Assembly: GCA_021776465.1 (NCBI GenBank)
Contig: JAJFFU010000035.1
Span: 1 to 37,322, forward strand
DNA length: 37,322 nucleotides
Direction: 5' to 3'
From: Parvularculaceae bacterium
Lineage (GTDB): Bacteria > Pseudomonadota > Alphaproteobacteria > Caulobacterales > Parvularculaceae
Shown: positions 32,296 to 37,322 of the stretch, piece after piece
Layout: each line of letters begins with the position of its first letter
Position numbering within the stretch: the stretch's first letter is position 1
Translations under genes and position numbers: made by a program
The notes under the pieces: generated by a model
Told to the model about the DNA's origin: nothing
The model's input: only the letters and a program-made list of their open reading frames with translations
Database searches by the model: none

Positions 32296-34424
32296 ACGCG
32301 TTCCTCGCCATGTGGATAGATGGCGCGTTTGCGAAACGCGTCCTCATCATCGCAAGGAGCCCACCGCAACATTTTTTTCTCTTCAGATGTGTCGAACGGA
32401 GTGACCATGCCGCGCGATTTGAGGTCGCGGATCGCCGGCGCGCGAACGCCATTGCGGCCAGCGACTTTTTTCACGGCCCATTTGAGCCACTCTTCGGCGC
32501 CGAGGCGAGCTACTGACATTGGGTGAAAACGAAGAGGCCGCCCTGTCGCCAGCGCCAATTCTTCAATATATCGGCGCGCAGTCCAGCGCACATCACCAAC
32601 GATGTTGAACGTCTTTCCGTCGACATCATCGGCCGGCGCATTGATGGCGGCGATAATGGCCGAAGCAACGTCTTCAACGAGAACAAGAGGCAACGGGTTT
32701 CGCCCCCGGTTCCACCCCAGGCAATGGGTTTCGTTTTCAAAAGCGCCGAGCGCGGAATGGAAGGGCGAGCCGCCCTCGCCGACGACAATCGCCGGACGCA
32801 AGATGACCAACGGAACCGTCGACGCCGTTCGCACAATCGCTTCGGATTGAACTTTCGCGCAGGCGTAATCGGCGCGCGCTTCGACGTCTGGGTCTGGCGG
32901 CGTTGCTGCGGTAATCGTGTCGCTTTCATCGCCGAGATACAATGCCGCAGAAGAACTCACATAGACGAGCCGATCAACGCCAGCAACGGCAGCGCCCCGC
33001 GCAACAGTTTCCCCGCCGCGCGCCATGTTCTCGATAATCGCCTCACGCGATGCGCCGCCACCGCCATGGGCGAGGTTTACGACAGCGCGCGATCGCCCGC
33101 AGACATTTGCAACCATTTTCTCATCGCTGATCGAGCCGCTATAAAGCCCGACCCGCTCATGGTGAAAGAGCGTCGGCAGGTTTCTCAAATTGCGGGCAAC
33201 AACTGCGACGCGTTTTCCGTCACTGATCAGGCGTTCAACGAGATGGCTGCCGATAAATCCAGTGCCGCCAAAGACAGCGAGGTCATATTGCGCATCGGCT
33301 GGCGGCGTGCGCGGAATTTTTGGCGCCGGCAGCGAAACGGAGCGCGCCGCTTTTTCGCACGCCTCGACAAGGCAAAGGCCGCGACCATCGCGGTGGGCGT
33401 CCCCGCGTTCAAGGGTATCGTAAAAAGCGCCGACGCTTCCGATGATAGATTGTGAAAATCCGTCCGCCGGCGGTCCGAGGCGCGATAATTCACCGACAAA
33501 TCCTGCGATCCCGGTCGCCGCATCACCAATCGCCGATAAACCTGTTTTCAGATTCCGCAAGGCATAGTCGCCCGGCGCAATCGTTCCATGCGCGCGGCGA
33601 TAGTTCACACGACCCTCGAAGATATCAGCGTCGATTACGCCGTCATCGCAGAGGACCGATAGCGTCCAGCTTGGGAAGGACGCGCCTAGTGTGATTTCGA
33701 GTTGCGCCGATCCGCCCGTGCAGGATACGCCAAGCATCCAGTCCGTTACGAGTTCGATACCGTCTGCAGGACGGCGCAAAGGACCGGGCGTTGACGATAC
33801 GGATTTGATACCGCCAAGCAGCGCGTCGATTTGCGATAGTGGATGGACGGCCTGTTCAAGAAGCAAATTCGTTGGCGAATTGAACATCCAATGGCCGAAC
33901 TGTCGCGCCGTCATCTGGCGCAAAGGCGCAGCGTAACGCATGACTATGCTTCGCGCTCGGCCAATTTTTTCGGACTGGATAATATTCCGAACCCGGATAA
34001 AAATCGGATGGTGTGTGAAGTTGTGATTAATCACTAGCGCCGCGCCCGACGTTTCCGCGGCGTTCAGCATGGCGCGACATTCTTCGGCGCTCGCGGCCAT
34101 GGGCTTTTCGACCAGCAGATCAACGCCCGCTTCCAGAAGCGGTATCGCCGTCACGGCGTGTAATGGCGGCGGCGTCAGCACATGGGCGGCATCCGGTTTG
34201 CCGGCGCTCAGCAGCGCCTCGACTGAGGGAAATGTTGCACCGGCGCCGGTCTGCCCGGCGAGATATTCAGCCGCTGCATCAGACGGATCAACGATAGCGG
34301 CAATCCGAATGTCTGATCGCCGCGCCAACGCACCGACATGTGCGGCCGCAATTGAGCCAGCGCCGATGATCGCAACATCGCGCTTCAGTGTTTTCGAGAT
34401 AGGTTTATCGGGCGCCCGCATCAT
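32292..34424 (-). CDS. Fusion: Gfo/Idh/MocA oxidoreductase + NAD-dependent epimerase/dehydratase
   Basis: From the ATG at 34424 the protein has 710 residues and two enzymes in one chain. Residues about 15–365 are a Gfo/Idh/MocA oxidoreductase: NAD-binding IIGAGSIAAAHVGAL, then LLVEKPMA with the catalytic EKP lysine and a typical C-terminal sheet. Residues about 380–710 are an extended-SDR epimerase/dehydratase: GGTGFIGSHLVERL, VSSSAALY and the YxxxK pair at about Y520/K524 (ADYACAKVQSEA). Together they probably carry out successive redox/epimerisation steps on a nucleotide sugar. It is coupled to the downstream glycosyltransferase. A tandem ATG (34421) and a TTG (34439) are alternative starts; none has a clear Shine-Dalgarno. 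Confidence 0.88.
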   Translation of the reverse strand: MMRAPDKPISKTLKRDVAIIGAGSIAAAHVGALARRSDIRIAAIVDPSDAAAEYLAGQTGAGATFPSVEALLSAGKPDAAHVLTPPPLHAVTAIPLLEAGVDLLVEKPMAASAEECRAMLNAAETSGAALVINHNFTHHPIFIRVRNIIQSEKIGRARSIVMRYAAPLRQMTARQFGHWMFNSPTNLLLEQAVHPLSQIDALLGGIKSVSSTPGPLRRPADGIELVTDWMLGVSCTGGSAQLEITLGASFPSWTLSVLCDDGVIDADIFEGRVNYRRAHGTIAPGDYALRNLKTGLSAIGDAATGIAGFVGELSRLGPPADGFSQSIIGSVGAFYDTLERGDAHRDGRGLCLVEACEKAARSVSLPAPKIPRTPPADAQYDLAVFGGTGFIGSHLVERLISDGKRVAVVARNLRNLPTLFHHERVGLYSGSISDEKMVANVCGRSRAVVNLAHGGGGASREAIIENMARGGETVARGAAVAGVDRLVYVSSSAALYLGDESDTITAATPPDPDVEARADYACAKVQSEAIVRTASTVPLVILRPAIVVGEGGSPFHSALGAFENETHCLGWNRGRNPLPLVLVEDVASAIIAAINAPADDVDGKTFNIVGDVRWTARRYIEELALATGRPLRFHPMSVARLGAEEWLKWAVKKVAGRNGVRAPAIRDLKSRGMVTPFDTSEEKKMLRWAPCDDEDAFRKRAIYPHGEERV

Positions 34425-34487
34425 GCGGAAACCATACAAGATCGCTGCCAGTTTTCCGGTTAACGCTGCGCGATGTTTCTTCGCAAA

Positions 34488-35486
34488 TTAACCAACTTTC
34501 GCGAGAATATCCGTGTAAAGTTCTTCCGGCGCCGGTTCAGGGCTTTCCTGGGCAAAATCCGCCGCTTCCTTGACGATCGCCTTGATCTCTTTGTCGATCG
34601 CTTTCAGCGCATCCGCGTCAGCAAAGCCAGCGTCGAAAATTCGCTTTTCGCAGCGCTTGAGCGGATCATTATGTTCCCGCACATCATCGACTTCCTCGCG
34701 CGTCCGGTATTTGGCGGGATCTGACATGGAGTGACCGCGGTAGCGATATGTTTTCATCTCCAGCACGAACGGCCCACCGCCAGAGCGTGCATGGTCGACT
34801 GCCTCGCGTCCAGCCTCACGCACTTCCAGAACGTCCATGCCGTCAACTTCCTTGCCGGGGATGCCGAAAGAGGCGCCGCGCCGATAAAGATGTGTTTCAG
34901 AATGAGCCCGCTTAACGCTTGTGCCCATCGCATATTGGTTGTTTTCGATAATAAAGACGACCGGCAGGCTCCACAGCTCAGCCATATTCATCGCCTCAAA
35001 AACCTGACCCTGGTTTGAGGCGCCATCGCCGAAATAGGTAAAGCTGACCGAATCATTGCCGCGATATTTATTGGCGAAAGCGAGCCCGGCCCCTAGCGGA
35101 ATTTGCGCGCCGACGATCCCGTGGCCGCCGTAGAATTCCTTTTCCTTGGAGAACATGTGCATGGAGCCGCCCTTGCCCTTGGAGTAGCCGCCTTCCCGTC
35201 CGGTGAGTTCCGCCATCACGCCTTTCGGGTCCATGTCGCAGGCGAGCATATGCCCGTGATCGCGATACCCGGTGATGACCTGATCACCCTCCTGCTTGAC
35301 GGCTTCCATGCCGACAACGACCGCTTCCTGGCCGATATAGAGGTGACAAAATCCGCCGATGAGACCCATGCCGTAAAGCTGGCCAGCCCGTTCCTCAAAC
35401 CGCCGGATCAGGATCATGTCCCGATAATATTTGAGAAGTTCGTCCTTGGTCGCTGAGAGGTTAGATTTTTTCGGTTCGCCCGCCAT
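34488..35486 (-). CDS. pdhA: Pyruvate dehydrogenase E1 component, alpha subunit
   Basis: From the ATG at 35486, which follows GGGAC, the protein is 332 residues, the usual alphaproteobacterial length; in-frame sequence reaching 35606 shows no homology. It carries the E1-alpha signatures: YRDMILIRRFEERAGQLYGMG, FCHLYIGQEA, KGGSMHMF, the TPP motif GDGASNQGQVFEAMNMA...ENNQYAMGTS and the phosphorylation-loop region RYRGHSMSDPAKYR. It decarboxylates pyruvate with E1-beta to feed acetyl-CoA. The expected partner pdhB is not downstream; the fusion gene lies there instead. FtsB-like and pdhA neighbours are typical of the class. Confidence 0.95.
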   Translation of the reverse strand: MAGEPKKSNLSATKDELLKYYRDMILIRRFEERAGQLYGMGLIGGFCHLYIGQEAVVVGMEAVKQEGDQVITGYRDHGHMLACDMDPKGVMAELTGREGGYSKGKGGSMHMFSKEKEFYGGHGIVGAQIPLGAGLAFANKYRGNDSVSFTYFGDGASNQGQVFEAMNMAELWSLPVVFIIENNQYAMGTSVKRAHSETHLYRRGASFGIPGKEVDGMDVLEVREAGREAVDHARSGGGPFVLEMKTYRYRGHSMSDPAKYRTREEVDDVREHNDPLKRCEKRIFDAGFADADALKAIDKEIKAIVKEAADFAQESPEPAPEELYTDILAKVG

Positions 35487-35631
35487 GTGTCCCAGTCCGT
35501 GATTGCATTTCGGTTCTAGGAAAATGCGGGCCCGCCGGCAAGCGGGGGCAATTCGGTCGCGCCATAGTTTGAGATCGAACGACCGGTAATGGCCCAAAGC
35601 AGCCAATCAACGACACACCGGGAGGGCGGCG

Positions 35632-36369
35632 TCAACGCCCCTCTATTTCCGCTTCGACGGCGGCGAGGAGCGTCGCAGTGTCCTTTTCGACGCCGAGAAG
35701 GCGGGTGTATTGAAAGTAGGCGAGAAAGCGCGCCATTTTCACGAAACCGAGAAAAATTTTATCCGTCTTCGCCAGATCGATGGTCTCTTCCAAGGTTGCC
35801 CGGTCCGCCATGCCGACGCCATTTTCGCGCGCCCAATCGAGCATTCCCTCTGCCTGGGTCAGCATAAGATCGTCGTTCCCGCGCTGGCGATCCAGGCGGT
35901 CATAATAGCCGGTCAGCTCTTTCACCAGCGACCGGTTCGAAATAACGCTGATGTTCCCCGTCTGGATCAATTCTTCAAACGTACTGCTTGAGCTGACCAT
36001 AAAGAAATATGCGGTAAGAGAGGCGTAAGGATAATCGTCAAACGGGCCAGGGGACGGCAGATCACGATTAATCTCCGGAAAGAATCGCGGCCTGTCATAG
36101 TCCGGCGCGGCCTTGGTCAGAATGGCTTCGGCCGCAGCAACGCGTTGCAGCGATGCCTCCTGTCCGGACCGGACCTGGGCCAGATCAGCCTCAAGATTGA
36201 CGGCGAGTTCCGCAAGATAGCGCTGCTCATCGCGGCGGTCGTGTCGCGCTTCGTTCCAGTTTGTGATTTGAAATGCGATTAGAATTCCCGTGACAACGAT
36301 GACGAAATCGACCGCGACCGCCGTCCAGTTCTGGGCTTTGACGTTTTCTGTAACCCGACGCAGCAGCAT
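35632..36369 (-). CDS. DUF6090-like single-pass membrane protein
   Basis: The start at 36369, preceded by AAGGGGA at a good distance, gives a 245-residue protein; an upstream ATG at 36396 lacks a ribosome site. One transmembrane segment near the N-terminus (TAVAVDFVIVVTGILIAFQI) ends in TNWNEAR, the hallmark of DUF6090 and related proteins. A long helical, probably periplasmic region follows. No function is known. It interrupts the usual ftsB–pdhA neighbourhood but keeps the same strand. Confidence 0.8.
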   Translation of the reverse strand: MLLRRVTENVKAQNWTAVAVDFVIVVTGILIAFQITNWNEARHDRRDEQRYLAELAVNLEADLAQVRSGQEASLQRVAAAEAILTKAAPDYDRPRFFPEINRDLPSPGPFDDYPYASLTAYFFMVSSSSTFEELIQTGNISVISNRSLVKELTGYYDRLDRQRGNDDLMLTQAEGMLDWARENGVGMADRATLEETIDLAKTDKIFLGFVKMARFLAYFQYTRLLGVEKDTATLLAAVEAEIEGR

Positions 36370-36463
36370 GGCTTTTCCCCTTGATGCGCTGTTCATACCA
36401 TGAATCGCGAATGTCAGATTTCGGCGATAAATTGCCAGTCAAATTCTGGCTGGAATCGCGCCC

Positions 36464-36790
36464 TCAATTCGCTGCCAGCGCCTCTTCGAGTTCCTGCGCC
36501 GTGACGACGACGTCGCCTTCGCGCACATAACCCAATATCTTACGAATGCGCTCTTCGGCGAGATCCGGATCGAGCGACTTAGAGGCCAACTGATCGGCGT
36601 TTTTCTCAAGCGCAATCCGTCTAGTACGCAATGCATCCACGTCCGCGGCTTTGGCCTCGACCTCGCGGTTGAGCGCTGACAGGACGCCAAATCCGGACTG
36701 GCCGGCGGCAGCGCTGTAAATAAAGATCGCGGCCCAACACAAAATGAGGGCCGGCGCGACGATATCGATGAGAAAACGGACGCGGAACAT
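36464..36790 (-). CDS. ftsB: Septum formation initiator family protein (FtsB/DivIC-like)
   Basis: The 108-residue protein has a short cytoplasmic N-terminus, one transmembrane helix (VAPALILCWAAIFIYSAAAG) and a coiled coil (about 40–75: LNREVEAKAADVDALRTRRIALEK), with the C-terminal LDPDLAEERIRKILGYVREGDVVV. This is the alphaproteobacterial FtsB/DivIC form, part of the FtsBLQ division complex. Its place close to pdhA supports the assignment. Confidence 0.88.
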   Translation of the reverse strand: MFRVRFLIDIVAPALILCWAAIFIYSAAAGQSGFGVLSALNREVEAKAADVDALRTRRIALEKNADQLASKSLDPDLAEERIRKILGYVREGDVVVTAQELEEALAAN

Positions 36791-36847
36791 GAAAACCGAA
36801 CGGTGAAACTACCGATTCGAAAGAATCCGATATTAGTAAACGAAGTC

Positions 36848-37318
36848 TTAACGAGCCGTTTTCAGATCCAGCACGAGCGTCCAGTCGCAGCGTTTATCGA
36901 CCGGCCCGCCTTCAAGCGGCGCAAACCCAAATTTGGTATAAAGCCCGATCGCCTCTTCCATGATCCGCTTGGTGCTGAGTTCCATGCGAGAAAACCCGAG
37001 CGCACGGGCGCGTTCGATCGCGTGTTTGAGAAGCTTCGCGCCATAGCCGCGTCCGCGATATTTCGGCTTCAGGTACATTTTGCGCAGCTCACAGGCCGTG
37101 CTGCTGAGCGGCGCCAGACCAACGGTGCCCGCAATGTCGCCATCGGCGGCTTCCAGGACCGCAAACATGCCATCGCCATAGAAGCCTTCTATGTCATAGA
37201 GGTCGCGGTCCGTCGTTTTCGGCGCCGGTTCAATTTCATATTCGTCGAGCGCGGAAAAGACGAGCGCCCGCACGGCATCCTGGTCGGTGTTTGTGGCAGC
37301 GCGGATTTGCGGCGTCAT
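36848..37318 (-). CDS. GNAT family N-acetyltransferase
   Basis: The 156-residue protein has the acetyl-CoA pyrophosphate-binding loop in KYRGRGYGAKLLKHAIERA and the following LYTKFGF strand-turn motif. The N-terminal half has IRAATNTDQDAVRALVFSAL. The substrate cannot be inferred. It begins 4 bp from the window edge, and its complete ATG is visible at 37318. A 57-bp gap with a GATTC-GAAA-GAATC tetraloop hairpin (36814–36827) separates it from the FtsB-like gene. Confidence 0.88.
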   Translation of the reverse strand: MTPQIRAATNTDQDAVRALVFSALDEYEIEPAPKTTDRDLYDIEGFYGDGMFAVLEAADGDIAGTVGLAPLSSTACELRKMYLKPKYRGRGYGAKLLKHAIERARALGFSRMELSTKRIMEEAIGLYTKFGFAPLEGGPVDKRCDWTLVLDLKTAR

Positions 37319-37322
37319 TTCA

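Noticed and set aside
27785-34424. A PEP-CTERM substrate for the exosortase
   Set aside because: No protein in the window ends with a Pro-Glu-Pro motif, hydrophobic helix and basic tail.
1-37322. tRNA genes, CRISPR arrays, insertion sequences or attachment sites
   Set aside because: Short TTCGA-like matches (for example near 9474 and 21900) lie inside coding genes without cloverleaf context; no regular repeat-spacer pattern, transposase or flanking direct repeats were seen.

Overview
The window is a gene-dense stretch of an alphaproteobacterial chromosome. The evidence is gene content and order: comF–grxC–nitrilase–DUF1178 beside an NDUFAF5-like methyltransferase; a PpiC protein divergent from secA; hisD/UPF0262/LMW-phosphatase/infA/maf/RNase E-G/yacG; a COG3146 acyltransferase–DUF2007–HIT set followed by clpA/clpS/phasin/D,D-carboxypeptidase; and ftsB near pdhA. 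From recall, such orders suggest the Parvularculaceae/Hyphomonadaceae/Caulobacterales side of the class, but the genus cannot be fixed by reading. There are no rRNA or tRNA genes, CRISPR arrays, transposases or phage genes.

Layout. 1–5.7 kb: start of a cyclic-nucleotide-binding protein (probably NTE/patatin type), DUF1178, nitrilase, glutaredoxin and ComF, a divergent methyltransferase, a Flp pilin overlapping mutT, and a membrane-anchored parvulin with an odd basic N-terminus. 5.9–8.7 kb: secA. 8.75–11.2 kb: a ZnuD-like TonB receptor and a small His-containing membrane protein, probably a zinc-uptake unit. 11.3–16.9 kb: the yacG–RNase E/G–maf–infA–phosphatase–UPF0262–hisD block, interrupted by an oppositely oriented DUF481 outer-membrane gene. 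17–19.3 kb: ridA, COG3146 acyltransferase, DUF2007 and HIT, tightly packed. 19.4–20.5 kb: two accessory genes, a DM13 protein and a very unusual type IVb-pilin-like protein ending in a near-pure lysine tail. 20.5–25.6 kb: clpA with an in-frame stop codon, clpS, phasin, a regulatory-looking intergenic region with palindromes and a possible small RNA, and a SPOR-domain D,D-carboxypeptidase. 25.7–27.7 kb: acetyl-CoA synthetase.

27.8–34.4 kb is the accessory surface-glycan/sorting module: exosortase A fused to an EpsI domain, its characteristic asparagine-synthetase-like amidotransferase, and, convergent to these, a GT4 glycosyltransferase coupled to a two-enzyme fusion (Gfo/Idh/MocA oxidoreductase plus NAD-dependent epimerase). 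It abuts pdhA, and the pdhB gene expected after pdhA is absent. 34.5–37.3 kb: pdhA, a DUF6090-like membrane protein, the FtsB/DivIC-like gene and a GNAT acetyltransferase.

Most genes are housekeeping. The points most worth a second look are the clpA nonsense codon, the poly-lysine pilin-like protein, the intergenic region at 23.8–24.2 kb, and the exosortase-associated module with its fusion enzyme.
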